Assembly (NCBI GenBank): GCA_964611645.1
Contig: CAZTAO010000006.1
Coordinates: forward strand, 1-64,000
Length of the DNA stretch: 64,000 nucleotides
Direction of reading: 5' to 3'
Source of the DNA: CAZTAO01 sp964611645
GTDB lineage: Bacteria; Armatimonadota; UBA5829
Below, piece by piece: positions 8,889 through 17,980 of this stretch. Below the pieces are notes generated by a model, which made no database searches, was not told the DNA's origin, and worked only from the letters and a program-made list of their open reading frames with translations. The position numbers were made by a program, and so were the translations under genes. Numbering within the stretch: position 1 is the stretch's first letter; each line of letters begins with the position of its first letter.

Positions 8889-9590
8889 TCACCGCGAACT
8901 CAGAAGCTGCACCATCTCCTTGTCTCCTCTGGCGACCGCCAAGCCAATGGGCGTAGATCCGGCGGGGATATTCGGCGCGTACGACTCTCTAGCGACCAGC
9001 GTTGTACGGGGATTCCGCTGCGCGCCCGACTGAAGCAGGATACGGGCGCTCTCAACCCTGCCGTAGGCTGCCGCTACATGCAGAGGGGTGACCCCGGCAC
9101 CATCGACGAAGTTCGCATCGGCTTTCTTTTGTATAAGCAGGGCAACCAGTTCTGGGTCGTTCGCTTTGACTGCCATCTGTAGATACGCGGTATTGCACAG
9201 CGGATAGCTCACTCTGGCGACAGCACTAGCGCCGTGCCTGAGCAACATCTTGGCGATGTCACAACGCCCATTCTGTAACGCCCACATCAGTGGCGGGCCA
9301 TTGGGCTCACCGGAAGCAAATCGGCGCTCGAGATTGGCCCCGCCAATAACAAGCAGTTGGGCTACAGCCGGGTGGTTGTTCATGATGGCTTCTATGAGTG
9401 GCGTTCTGTCCGGACCATCGGGATCGACTCCGAGAAGCAGTTGTACCGCGACCACCGGGTAGATGCCATAGGCGGACGCTTTCTGGATAACCGTGGAATA
9501 AGGCGTAATGCGCGGGTTCAGCCGGAACACGATAAGTATCGGGAGGCAGATCACCGCCACAGTTACTGCGATCTTGGTTCGTCTGCTCAT
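8889..9590 (-). CDS. Membrane-anchored ankyrin-repeat protein
   Basis: A 233-residue protein with one N-terminal membrane segment (KIAVTVAVICLPILIVF) that is either a signal anchor or a signal peptide. About five ankyrin repeats follow (RTPLIEAIMNNHPAVAQLL, PPLMWALQNGRCDIAKMLL, NDPELVALLIQKKADANF, VTPLHVAAAYGRVESARIL, STPIGLAVARGDKEMVQLL). It probably mediates protein-protein contacts outside or at the membrane; the partner is unknown. The frame is open to 9713, but the ATG at 9590 is preferred for its GGGAG and the hydrophobic N-terminus. Confidence 0.8.
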   Translation of the reverse strand: MSRRTKIAVTVAVICLPILIVFRLNPRITPYSTVIQKASAYGIYPVVAVQLLLGVDPDGPDRTPLIEAIMNNHPAVAQLLVIGGANLERRFASGEPNGPPLMWALQNGRCDIAKMLLRHGASAVARVSYPLCNTAYLQMAVKANDPELVALLIQKKADANFVDGAGVTPLHVAAAYGRVESARILLQSGAQRNPRTTLVARESYAPNIPAGSTPIGLAVARGDKEMVQLLSSR

Positions 9591-9754
9591 GGGAACTCCC
9601 TCTGATGTTTGGCTGGCATATACATTACTAACGCTCGCGCAAGGCGTTTGGTTTACTACCGGCGGACGATCCCGTTCGATACTTCTGGACGCTTTCCCCT
9701 CGGACACCGCCAACGCCTAACACCCAAAACCCATCAACCGCTTCACGGCTGCTA

Positions 9755-9878
9755 TGCGTCGGGATGTTGTGCCTCCCGACGCATTCCCCCAGCAAAGCAG
9801 CAGCTTCGGCGGAAAAAGCTTGCCGAAGCATACGCTGAAAGTCAGTCGTCCATCCCTCCAGGCATCTTACCTGGAGGG
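9755..9878. repeat. Composite hairpin repeat (TGCGTCGGGA unit plus CCCTCCAGG palindrome)
   Basis: In the 311-base gap 9591-9901. A perfect 10-bp hairpin, TGCGTCGGGA (9755-9764) with TCCCGACGCA (9774-9783), is followed by GCATTCCCCC, the stretch TGCCGAAGCATACGCTGAAA, and a second palindrome with arms CCCTCCAGG (9854-9862) and CCTGGAGGG (9870-9878). The same order of parts recurs at 11826-11921 downstream of the paralogous lipoprotein gene. No further gene was seen in the gap. Confidence 0.7.
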
Positions 9879-9901
9879 ATTCATACCGTGGCAACCGACG
9901 G

Positions 9902-11716
9902 TCACGGAGCGGTGCGCTTCACGCGAGTGAGCCAGACCACGCGGGTGTCTCTCCAACTCTTGCTCTCCACCGGGGCCAGTTCAATCACCGCGGGCTTGTA
10001 CCCTTCTTTGCCTGCATACAAAGTGTTCACGCCACCGGCTGGTATCTTGTCAAGGATCAGCCTCCCTTCGAGGTCACTGAATGGACCTCTCGGGGACCAT
10101 CCCTCACCCATTCGGACACCGAGTACCGGGCGCTTGGTGGTCGTGTCTTTGAAGACGAGCTTCACACTGGCGGTGGGACGAAGCACGAGCACGAGGTTTC
10201 CCGATTCCAGTTCGGCCAGACTGACATTCCGGAGGACTCCCAGGTGGCGCTCCACATTTACCGCCTTCACTGTAATCGCTTTGCCCTGCAGCGGTCCGTG
10301 CAAAGCCATTCCAAACCGACCAGCCGAGTTGGTGACCGAGTAGCCATAGGCGACAATAGAGCTATTCTCCATCTCAGGATCTATGATGTACACTTCGGTG
10401 TCCGGTACAGGGCTTCCGGCTTCATCCACGACCGTACCGTACCCAGCAGTCCAGGAAAACTTGCCTTCCAACTCCAACCCTCTTAATCCGCCCTGAGGTA
10501 CTTCGATGTCCAGATCGCCCTTCCAGCCGAGGAGGCTGCCGCACTCCAGACGATAGGTTTTCCCTGGTGCAAGCCATAGTTTGAAAGAGCCATCCGCATC
10601 AAAATCGCGATGCCCGTATGGATACGCCCAGACGTTGTTCTTACCGATAACCTTCACCCAGCCGCGCACCGGCTCGCCCACGCGGGCAACGGTAACTCTG
10701 CCCGACACTTCCGCGCCCTTCACCGCCACCATATCCGGTACCTTCGTCAGTCCGGGCTTCATTCTCTCTAAACGGAGTCCCTCGGCGATCACGTGCGAGG
10801 GACTGGGCCCAAGAAAGATGGTGCAGTTATCTTGCGGCAGACCGGTGAACGTGTAGGTGCCGTCTTGGGCGGTTGTGGCATGCAGGTCGCCTGCATCTGC
10901 TTCCAGCATGACCCCGACCAACGGTCGGCCCGATTTGTCGATAATCCGCCCCGTGACGCTGTAGGGCCTGGTCACAAACAAGACACCGTTTGAATGGTAA
11001 TCTGGAGCGTTGGCGGACACATACCCCGGCTTCTCCGTCCTGTAGTCGCCCCAGCTTGGATTTCCCGGCGCTTTTGCGAACACAAACCGCCCGCGTTTGT
11101 CGGTAACAGCCGGTTTGACGCCTGTTGCGGCTTGAATCAGCGGCGACTTCCACATCGAACCATACCTTGGAAGCACCGTAACGCCGCTGACCGGCTTGTT
11201 TTGGAGGTCGACAACCTTGCCGCGCTGCGGACCCAGGGGAAAGACCCTGAAGCTCTGCACCTCGGACCTGTTGAGGTATCCTTGAGGCACAGGCTTTCGG
11301 CTGCCCGAAGGCTCTGTGGAAGGCTGAAGCTGGAATTCCATCCCATCCGACACGCCCAATAGGGTGTCTTTCTTGTAGGCGATGATCGAGCAGCGAATGC
11401 GACCGCCAACGGACGGCATCCGTAGTTGGCTGAAGTAGTACTCGCCGTCATCGTTGGTGGTTGTCTTGGCAGCGATCTCAACCGCCGGAGCGCTGTCCGG
11501 ACGCTCGACAACCGCGGCCACCGTAATGCCGGGTACGCTCTTGTTGTCCGTGCCCGTCACCCGCCCGAAGACCGTCATGACGACGTGTTGCGGTTCCGGG
11601 GCAGGCTTCTGCGTAGTTCCCGGCGGTTTGACCGGCCCACTCTTCGCACAGCCAGAAAGACAGAGAGCAACTACCGAGATTACAGCAGCGAACCATAGCT
11701 TTGAAGATGCGTTCAT
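9902..11716 (-). CDS. Lipoprotein with carboxypeptidase-regulatory-like repeats
   Basis: An exported lipoprotein of about 604 residues. The lipobox is LSGC after MNASSKLWFAAVISVVALC. Several carboxypeptidase regulatory-like (CarboxypepD_reg) beta-sandwich repeats follow, each with a G-V-V-D-x-x-G-x-P-V-x-G-V pattern, for example GKVVDLQNKPVSGV, GRIIDKSGRPLVGV and GTVVDEAGSPVPDTEV. Such proteins sit on the outer face of the cell and often act in adhesion or binding. An ATG 27 bases upstream (11743) is also possible and is conserved in the paralogue. This is the intact copy of a pair with 11960-13765. Confidence 0.8.
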   Translation of the reverse strand: MNASSKLWFAAVISVVALCLSGCAKSGPVKPPGTTQKPAPEPQHVVMTVFGRVTGTDNKSVPGITVAAVVERPDSAPAVEIAAKTTTNDDGEYYFSQLRMPSVGGRIRCSIIAYKKDTLLGVSDGMEFQLQPSTEPSGSRKPVPQGYLNRSEVQSFRVFPLGPQRGKVVDLQNKPVSGVTVLPRYGSMWKSPLIQAATGVKPAVTDKRGRFVFAKAPGNPSWGDYRTEKPGYVSANAPDYHSNGVLFVTRPYSVTGRIIDKSGRPLVGVMLEADAGDLHATTAQDGTYTFTGLPQDNCTIFLGPSPSHVIAEGLRLERMKPGLTKVPDMVAVKGAEVSGRVTVARVGEPVRGWVKVIGKNNVWAYPYGHRDFDADGSFKLWLAPGKTYRLECGSLLGWKGDLDIEVPQGGLRGLELEGKFSWTAGYGTVVDEAGSPVPDTEVYIIDPEMENSSIVAYGYSVTNSAGRFGMALHGPLQGKAITVKAVNVERHLGVLRNVSLAELESGNLVLVLRPTASVKLVFKDTTTKRPVLGVRMGEGWSPRGPFSDLEGRLILDKIPAGGVNTLYAGKEGYKPAVIELAPVESKSWRDTRVVWLTRVKRTAP

Positions 11717-11825
11717 GAGCATGTCGCGTCCATTCTCGTGCATTCCAGCATTGCACGGTTCGGATACTGCTGCACATTAGACGTGCGGCGGCCGAATAAT
11801 ATGCCGGTTGCGCCTGAAATCTATA

Positions 11826-11921
11826 TGCGTCGGTACTCTTTGCCACCCGACGCATTCCCCCATTGCCGAAGCATACGCTGAAAGTCAGTCTTGCATCCCT
11901 CCAGGTATCTTACCTGGAGGG
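11826..11921. repeat. Composite hairpin repeat, second copy
   Basis: A hairpin TGCGTCGG (11826-11833) / CCGACGCA (11847-11854), then GCATTCCCCCA, TGCCGAAGCATACGCTGAAA and a palindrome CCCTCCAGG (11897-11905) / CCTGGAGGG (11913-11921). It is the same composite as at 9755-9878 with a shorter middle. It lies beyond the end of the split lipoprotein gene. Confidence 0.7.
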
Positions 11922-11959
11922 ACGTGCGCGGGTTGTTCGCAAGTCGTGGCAACTACGGA

Positions 11960-12319
11960 TCACGGAACGCGGTTCTTCGAGCGAGTAAGCCAGACTTCCC
12001 GCCTGCCCCTCCAGCCCCAACTTCCCACCTCCGGCAGGTCGATCCTGAGTGGCGAATAGCCCTCTTTGTTCGCGCCCAGGGTATACGTGCCACCTCTGGG
12101 GACGGCATCGACGGTAACTTCTCCGTTTGGATCGCTGATCCAGGAACCGCGCGACTCTGACTTGAACACCAGGACTCCCGGAATTCGGCGTCTGTTTGCC
12201 TTATCCCTGAAGACCAGTTTTACACTCGCGGTCGGCTGCAGCACGAAGCGGGCATTCCCGGATTGTAGATCCTCGAAGCTCACCTTCTGCAGGATTCCGA
12301 GGTGGCGCTCGGAGTTCAT
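11960..12319 (-). pseudogene. C-terminal part of the amber-split lipoprotein
   Basis: 119 codons in the same frame as the gene at 12323-13765 and separated from it by one TAG and one GCG codon. The product aligns with the last domain of the 9902-11716 lipoprotein (ERHLGILQKVSFEDLQSGN, PTASVKLVFRD, GANKEGYSPL, VWLTRSK). At the aligned position the intact paralogue has AAG (Lys), so one base change created the stop. The order TAG-GCG-ATG could allow reinitiation, making a separate C-terminal peptide that lacks a signal peptide; otherwise this part is dead. Confidence 0.7.
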
Positions 12320-12322
12320 CGC

Positions 12323-13765
12323 CTACAGAGTCGCTTCCGGCGTCCTGATCTGTCCTCCCACCGCGAGGCCAAACCGTCCATCTGAGTTCGTCTCAGTTCG
12401 TCCGCTGAGGATCGCGCTGTGGTTTGGCGGCTCTACCATTGCGACCTCCGCATTCGGCACGGGCTTCCCAGCTTCATCCGTCACCCTGCCGAACACCGCC
12501 GACTTGGGGAAATCAGCCTTGATCTCCAGCCCTTTCAACCCGCTCGGCGGCACTCTTATGTTCAGTGTGCCGGACGGGGGGCTCAGACGACCGCCATACA
12601 CCAGCCGGTAGGCCATCCGGGGCGCGAGCCAGAGCTTGAATCGACCGTCCGGGCCGACTTCACCTGGTACGTGAGGACGGGGTGACTCTCTGTCCTCCGA
12701 GTGTTCCGTCACATAGCCACCAGCCGCCGCGCCGACGCCCGCAACAGTCACCTTTCCCGATACCTCCACGCCCTTTTCGACCACGAGGTCTGGGGCTTTC
12801 GTCTTGGCTGGTGGATCCGAGAGGGCCAGTCGCAAGTATCTTGCGCGCAGATGAAGCGAGTTCGATCCCACACCTATGGTGCAGTGGTCGGCGGGGATTC
12901 CGGTGATCGTGTATGAGCCGTCTTTGCCGGTTGTGGCGGGTTGGCGGCCCGGGTAGGCCCCCAGCACAATCCCGGCCAGAGGCGTGCCTGATCTGTCGAC
13001 AACGCGCCCCGTCACGCTGCGTGACCTGTATAGAACCAGGGTCTGGCCCGGTTTGCGGTTGGGGTCGTCCAGAGGCTCGTATCCTGGCTTCTCCGCAAAA
13101 TAGCGAACCCATCCTGGGATTCCCGGCGCTTTCAAAAACACAAACCGTCCGTTCTTGTCCGCGATTGCCGGTACAATGCCTGTGGCTTCGTGAACCTCAG
13201 GCGATCTCCAGATCAGGTCGGCACCCGGATATACCTTAGCTCCGCTGAGCGGGTTGCCGAGCTCATCGACAACCGTGCCCTCAACTGATCTCAGCGGGTA
13301 CACCGAGACATTGCGCTCCCCCCAGGCTGCCGGATTCCTACGCCGCGCGGGTCTGGGAAAGACTGGAGACTCTGCGCCAAAGATAGGGCCGGGCACTCCG
13401 CTACCTTGGATGCCCAGCATTGTGCCAGTCTGATAGGCAATAATGTAGCTCATGAAAGAAGTGCCGGAGTCGGGCATGCGTAGTTTGCTGAAGAAATACT
13501 CCCCATCATCGTTGGTGGTAGTCTCAGCGATTATCTCGACAGCCGGCGCGCTGTACGGACGCTCGATAACCGCCATCACCTTGACTCCCGGCGCAGCCTT
13601 CCCGTACGCAGTCACGCGGCCCAGGAAATTCGCGTAGTTCCCTGTATCAGGCACATCCGCTCGTCTCTCAGGGGGCTTGGCAGCCTCATTCCTGTCACAA
13701 CCAGATAAAGATAGAGCAACTACCGAGATTACAACGGCAAACCATAGCTTTGAAGATGCGTTCAT
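12323..13765 (-). CDS. Carboxypeptidase-regulatory-like lipoprotein, cut short by an amber codon
   Basis: The N-terminal 480 residues of a lipoprotein paralogous to 9902-11716. It shares the signal MNASSKLWFAVVISVVALSLSGC (lipobox LSGC) and repeats GTVVDELGNPLSGA, GRVVDRSGTPLAGIV and GRVTDEAGKPVPNAEV. Translation ends at a TAG (12323-12325), and the reading frame continues without shift to 11960, so the ancestral gene was about 600 codons. The truncated product keeps its lipid anchor and most repeats and may still be functional. The alternative start at 13792 is conserved in both paralogues. Confidence 0.75.
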   Translation of the reverse strand: MNASSKLWFAVVISVVALSLSGCDRNEAAKPPERRADVPDTGNYANFLGRVTAYGKAAPGVKVMAVIERPYSAPAVEIIAETTTNDDGEYFFSKLRMPDSGTSFMSYIIAYQTGTMLGIQGSGVPGPIFGAESPVFPRPARRRNPAAWGERNVSVYPLRSVEGTVVDELGNPLSGAKVYPGADLIWRSPEVHEATGIVPAIADKNGRFVFLKAPGIPGWVRYFAEKPGYEPLDDPNRKPGQTLVLYRSRSVTGRVVDRSGTPLAGIVLGAYPGRQPATTGKDGSYTITGIPADHCTIGVGSNSLHLRARYLRLALSDPPAKTKAPDLVVEKGVEVSGKVTVAGVGAAAGGYVTEHSEDRESPRPHVPGEVGPDGRFKLWLAPRMAYRLVYGGRLSPPSGTLNIRVPPSGLKGLEIKADFPKSAVFGRVTDEAGKPVPNAEVAMVEPPNHSAILSGRTETNSDGRFGLAVGGQIRTPEATL

Positions 13766-13873
13766 GAGCGTGTCGCGTCCATTCTCGTGCATGGGGCTGG
13801 CGCACGACTAGTATACTGCTGATTATTAGACGGACGGTGGCGCGGTAATATGCCGGTTGCGGCGCACATTCTT

Positions 13874-14971
13874 CTACCGCAGCTTCCCCGCTCCTTCGAT
13901 GGGCCAGAGGTCTACTATCACGCCGTCGCGGTGGACTATGAACTCTTTGTAGAGGTTGCAGGTGGTGCAGCCGTGGGAGGGGATCAGTTCCAGTTTGCCG
14001 CCGATCTCGATATCCGAGAACCCGGTCTTGACGGCGGTGTGTTCCTCGGACTTTATCGATTCCACCGACGCATCTCCCAGGCTTGCGACTCTGGGCGGGC
14101 CGAACTCCGCGCCCATGCCTTTTGTGCCTACGTCCACAATTGCGGCGTCGGTGCGGACCCGGCTTATTACCGTTGTCAGAACGGACATCGCCTGCCGGAA
14201 CTCCGGGCGGATGTCGTGATAGTACCAGTCCATCAAGGCGTAGGACCCGGCCTGGACCTCATCTATGCCGGGGTAAGCGCCTGCCACATCATAAGTGCCG
14301 GTGCCGCCGCCGCTGACAATGCGCACCGGGATGCCGGAACTCTCGAGAAACTCCCGGGCCGAGGTCACTTTCTCCATCGCTGCCCACGCCTTGGCCTGCC
14401 TTTGGGCAAGGCTCCGCAGCAGGACCGCATGGCCCTCATAGCCTTGGAGGCCATCGAACCTCAGGCCGGGAGACTGCCGCACCAGGGCCGCTAGGTCCCG
14501 CGCATCCCCCTCGGTCTCAACCCCGCATCGCCCCATCCCGACATCTATCTCGACTAGTACGCCCAAAGCAACACCGGCGGCGGACGCGGCCTCGGAGAGC
14601 TCCGCCACATTGGCCTCGGAATCCACAGCCACCATCACATCCGCATTGCTCGCCAGTTCCACCAGCCGGGCCATCTTCGCCGGTCCGACTATCTGGTTGG
14701 CGATGAGGATGTTCTTGATGCCTGCCTTGGCGACTTCTTCAGCTTCCCCGAGCTTGGCGCAGGTGATCCCAACCGCCCCCGCTTCCATCTGCATCCGGGC
14801 GATTGTGGTGCACTTGTGGCTCTTGAAGTGGGGTCGGAGCTTGCAGGGTCTGCCGTCAAGGAACGCCTGCATCAGGCGGATGTTGTGTTCGAGAGAGTCG
14901 AGGTCAACCAGCAGGCAAGGGGTATCCGAGGAGTACGCGGGTTGTCCGATGAGGCTAGGAGTGTCCTGCAT
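13874..14971 (-). CDS. DSD1/D-threonine-aldolase family PLP enzyme
   Basis: A 365-residue fold-III PLP enzyme of the DSD1 / D-threonine aldolase family, with an alanine racemase-like N-terminal barrel. RPHFKSHK at 46-53 carries the PLP lysine region. VLVEIDVGMGRCGVE and SGGGTGTYDVAG are family blocks, and the C-terminal PSHGCTTCNL holds the His-X-Cys type metal site of the eukaryotic-like D-serine dehydratases and D-threonine aldolases. It probably cleaves or dehydrates a D-3-hydroxy amino acid; substrate uncertain. The ATG at 14971 has GGAGG at the right distance, so it is preferred over an ATG at 15016. It lies downstream of rseP. Confidence 0.85.
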   Translation of the reverse strand: MQDTPSLIGQPAYSSDTPCLLVDLDSLEHNIRLMQAFLDGRPCKLRPHFKSHKCTTIARMQMEAGAVGITCAKLGEAEEVAKAGIKNILIANQIVGPAKMARLVELASNADVMVAVDSEANVAELSEAASAAGVALGVLVEIDVGMGRCGVETEGDARDLAALVRQSPGLRFDGLQGYEGHAVLLRSLAQRQAKAWAAMEKVTSAREFLESSGIPVRIVSGGGTGTYDVAGAYPGIDEVQAGSYALMDWYYHDIRPEFRQAMSVLTTVISRVRTDAAIVDVGTKGMGAEFGPPRVASLGDASVESIKSEEHTAVKTGFSDIEIGGKLELIPSHGCTTCNLYKEFIVHRDGVIVDLWPIEGAGKLR

Positions 14972-15086
14972 GTGGGCCTCCGGCGTTTGGGATAGGAGAT
15001 AGGACAAATGGGACATATAGGACGTATGGGACAGGATAGCTACGGTTGCTTTCCGTTCTCCTGCTCCTCCGACGCAAACCCCCTCG

Positions 15087-15102
15087 CCCCCTTATCAGGG
15101 GG
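15087..15102. repeat. CCCCCTTATCAGGGGG palindrome
   Basis: A 16-base palindrome with 6-bp arms in the gap after rseP. The identical 16 bases recur at 18781-18796. No T-run follows, so a dispersed repeat is more likely than a classic terminator. Confidence 0.55.
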
Positions 15103-15211
15103 TAGGAAGTCCAGTACCTTCAACCGTAGACCCGATCCCCATCTGTGCCATCTGGGTCGTCTGTGGTTGCTTTTCCGTTCTTTCTACTCTCTGCTCTCCG
15201 CCGGAAAGAAG

Positions 15212-16783
15212 CTACTGCGGGACCAGGCCTTTGGTGATCTTGAAGATGTCAGACCAGAGGACCAGGACGACTATCACGCCCAGAACTGCAAGCCCTGCCA
15301 TCTGCCATGCCTGCATATGCGCGGCGCTGAGCCGCCTTCTACGAAGAGCTTCAACAGCCAGCAGCAGGAGATGCCCACCGTCCAATATCGGGAGAGGGAT
15401 CAGGTTGACTACCGCAAGGCTGAGGCTCAGGCTGCCCATCATGAACACCACGGCATCTATCCCACGAGCGACCGAGCTTGAGGTGACCTTGGCTATCATC
15501 ACGGGTCCGCCTACATCCTTGGTGATGCGATCGGTGGTGAGAGTCTTGACCAACAGGCCGACCTGCGCCCAGGTGAGACGAAGGCCATATACCATCGATC
15601 CGGTGAACCCCGGCTTTACCCGAACGGACTCAGGCATGAAGCCCAGAACGCCCATCGATTCAAAGTAGCCCGTCACGACCTGGTTCTTGGCTTCCGGACG
15701 CCACACAGCCTCCGCAACGCGAGATGTCTCGCCGCGCTTGATGTCGAGTCGCAGTTTGCCAGCGGACAGATTGCCAATCGCTCCGACCAAGTCGCTCGGG
15801 GTCTCCACGGGCTTCCCGTTCACGGAGGTGAGTATGTCGCCATACTCAACACTCTTGGCAAGCGGAGAATCCTTCGCCACTTCCCCGGCATAGGCCCCCG
15901 GGAATTCCCATCTTATTCCTGCAAAAGAAACCGATGCGGGATCCGGAACCACATCTATAGTCCTGCTGATATTGTCGCGCCCAAGGCCAAGCTTGACCGG
16001 CACTGATGGAGCCAGCGATGCGCTCTTGATAGCGTTCGCCATCGAGCGTCCGCCGACAATCAGGGTGGAGTTGATGCTGAGCAGCTTGTCGCCTTCCCGA
16101 ATGTCCAGTTTCTTGGCGAGCTTCACGTCCCCAATCCTGTCCGCAACCGCCTGGTTCCCGTCCTGGAACGTCCAGAATATGCCAAGGTAGGTAACGTACG
16201 GTCTGGTGGTGCCCTGGAGATGGAGAGTTCGCCCTCGCCGATCTACCCGGAGGGTCAGTTTCTCTTCGGGGTGGCTGTGGATGAAGTCCGTCATTTCCTT
16301 GCCGGTCGTAACGGTCACGCCATTGATAGCGGTTACCACGTCACCTGCTCTCAGACCCATCTTCGCGGCTTCCGTTTTCGGGCTGACCATCGCCACCCGG
16401 TTCAGGGTGGTAGGACTGTCGGGGAAACCCCAGATGAAGCCAACGGCGACGAATGTCACTATGGCAAACAGGAAGCTGAACAGAGGGCCTGAGAAGATAA
16501 CGAGGGATCGTTTCCAAATCTTCTGGGCCATGAAGCCATAAGGCAAGTCGTCCTCGCCGGCTTCCATGCCCGACAATTTCACGAATCCACCAAGCGGAAT
16601 GGCACGGAGGTTGTATTCGGTATCACCGCGTTTAGCTACGCGGATAAGCCTGGGGCCAAACCCGAGCGCGAACTCCTCTACCCTGATACCACACAGCTTG
16701 GCGAGGAGGAAATGCCCAAATTCATGAACAACAACCAAAGCGGAAAAAACAATTACCAGCGTCACAGCAGTCTCCAGGATCAT
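15212..16783 (-). CDS. rseP: RseP site-2 protease (M50 family)
   Basis: A 523-residue membrane metalloprotease that cuts transmembrane anti-sigma factors and remnant signal peptides. The zinc site HEFGH is at residues 20-24 in the first membrane helix (VVHEFGHFLLAKLCGIRVEEF). Two PDZ domains follow (AAKMGLRAGDVVTAINGV, and SVEYGDILTSVNGKPVETPSDLV). The C-terminal LIPLPILDGGH supplies the third zinc ligand (Asp). It is longer than the E. coli enzyme. It is the last gene of the rpsB-to-rseP run, 18 bases after dxr. The ATG follows AGGGA. Confidence 0.95.
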   Translation of the reverse strand: MILETAVTLVIVFSALVVVHEFGHFLLAKLCGIRVEEFALGFGPRLIRVAKRGDTEYNLRAIPLGGFVKLSGMEAGEDDLPYGFMAQKIWKRSLVIFSGPLFSFLFAIVTFVAVGFIWGFPDSPTTLNRVAMVSPKTEAAKMGLRAGDVVTAINGVTVTTGKEMTDFIHSHPEEKLTLRVDRRGRTLHLQGTTRPYVTYLGIFWTFQDGNQAVADRIGDVKLAKKLDIREGDKLLSINSTLIVGGRSMANAIKSASLAPSVPVKLGLGRDNISRTIDVVPDPASVSFAGIRWEFPGAYAGEVAKDSPLAKSVEYGDILTSVNGKPVETPSDLVGAIGNLSAGKLRLDIKRGETSRVAEAVWRPEAKNQVVTGYFESMGVLGFMPESVRVKPGFTGSMVYGLRLTWAQVGLLVKTLTTDRITKDVGGPVMIAKVTSSSVARGIDAVVFMMGSLSLSLAVVNLIPLPILDGGHLLLLAVEALRRRRLSAAHMQAWQMAGLAVLGVIVVLVLWSDIFKITKGLVPQ

Positions 16784-16801
16784 ACATGTCCCTCAAATCA
16801 A

Positions 16802-17980
16802 TTATAGCTGCATTGAGCGCACTATATCAAATGCCTTAATACGTGCCTCTTTGTCAGCTTCGATTATTTCTTCGATCCCAGGCTCAGAGACTGAACAGTG
16901 GGACTCCATGACGCGGCGAAGGACTTCCGATATACCCACAAAGCCTATCCTTCTAAACATGAAACTTTCAACAGCTACTTCATCGGCTGCATTCATAGCC
17001 ACGGCAAGCGTCCCACCGACTCTCGCAGCCTCCATTGCAAGCTGCAGGCACTCGAACCTTTCCAGGTCCACAGGCCGGAAAGTCAGGTCGCCACAGGTAG
17101 TCATGTCCAGCCTGGGCAGCGCGGTATCTATGCGCCTTGGGTACATCAGAGCATACTGTATGGGAAGCCGCATGTCCGGCAGCCCAAGTTGGCCGATCAC
17201 GGACCCGTCCGCAAAACGCACCAACGAGTGCACTATGCTCTGCGGGTGAATAACTACCTCCACCCGCTCCGCAGGAACGCCAAACAGCCACTTCGCCTCG
17301 ATGATCTCCAAACCTTTGTTCATCAGGGTCGCGGAGTCTATCGTAACTTTCTTACCCATTTTCCAGGTCGGGTGAGCAAGGGCCTCTTCGGGTGTGACGT
17401 TTGCCAGTTCCTCCAGAGACTTACTTCGGAAGGCTCCGCCCGAGGCTGTCAGGAATATCTTGTCTATCTCCCCGGTCCGTTCTCCGTTCAAACACTGGAA
17501 AACGGCGGAGTGCTCGCTGTCTATAGGCAGGATGCTCAGGTTAGCGGCCTTCGCGGCAGCCATCACCAAGTGCCCGGCTGCCACCAGCACTTCCTTGCTG
17601 GCCAAAGCAACGTCCTTGCCGTGTTTGAGGGCGCACAGGGTCGGGGCCAAGCCGGGAGTTCCGGCAACCGAGACTACTACTCTATCCACATCGTCCGAGG
17701 CGGCCAGCTCTTCAAATCCCTCCGCGCCGGCCTGGACCCGAATCCCTGTGCCCACCAAGCCGTCTCGAACTCTACCTAATAGTTCGACGTTCCCGATACA
17801 CACACAGTTCGGTTTGAACTTCAGGGATTGCTCGATGAGGAGGTCGGCATTGCTCTGTGCGGCGAGTGAGGTTACGCGCACAAGGCCCTCGCCCAGACGC
17901 TCGACAACATCCAGCACCTGGGTGCCGATGGAGCCTGTTGAGCCTAGAACGGCTATCCGCAGAGGTGTTGGGTTGTCCAT
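16802..17980 (-). CDS. dxr: 1-deoxy-D-xylulose 5-phosphate reductoisomerase
   Basis: A 392-residue enzyme of the MEP isoprenoid pathway that converts DXP to 2-C-methyl-D-erythritol 4-phosphate with NADPH. It has the NADPH-binding VLGSTGSIGTQVLDVV at the N-terminus, ASKEVLVAAGHLV near residue 130, the metal-binding LPIDSEHSAVFQCL near 155 and LTASGGAFR near 187. The length is typical. Its ATG overlaps the uppS stop (TAATG), so the two are translationally coupled. In many bacteria cdsA lies between uppS and dxr; it is absent here. Confidence 0.97.
   Translation of the reverse strand: MDNPTPLRIAVLGSTGSIGTQVLDVVERLGEGLVRVTSLAAQSNADLLIEQSLKFKPNCVCIGNVELLGRVRDGLVGTGIRVQAGAEGFEELAASDDVDRVVVSVAGTPGLAPTLCALKHGKDVALASKEVLVAAGHLVMAAAKAANLSILPIDSEHSAVFQCLNGERTGEIDKIFLTASGGAFRSKSLEELANVTPEEALAHPTWKMGKKVTIDSATLMNKGLEIIEAKWLFGVPAERVEVVIHPQSIVHSLVRFADGSVIGQLGLPDMRLPIQYALMYPRRIDTALPRLDMTTCGDLTFRPVDLERFECLQLAMEAARVGGTLAVAMNAADEVAVESFMFRRIGFVGISEVLRRVMESHCSVSEPGIEEIIEADKEARIKAFDIVRSMQL

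Noticed and set aside
9755..11921. Possible CRISPR array
   Set aside because: The repeats are hairpins with different internal lengths, not evenly spaced, and no cas gene is present.
12323..12325. Recoding of the stop as pyrrolysine
   Set aside because: TAG can encode pyrrolysine in some organisms, but the paralogue has Lys here and no methylamine methyltransferase or pyl gene is in the window, so mutation is simpler.
7704..13873. Prophage or integrated element
   Set aside because: No integrase, transposase, phage structural gene or attachment repeat was seen, although the region looks accessory.
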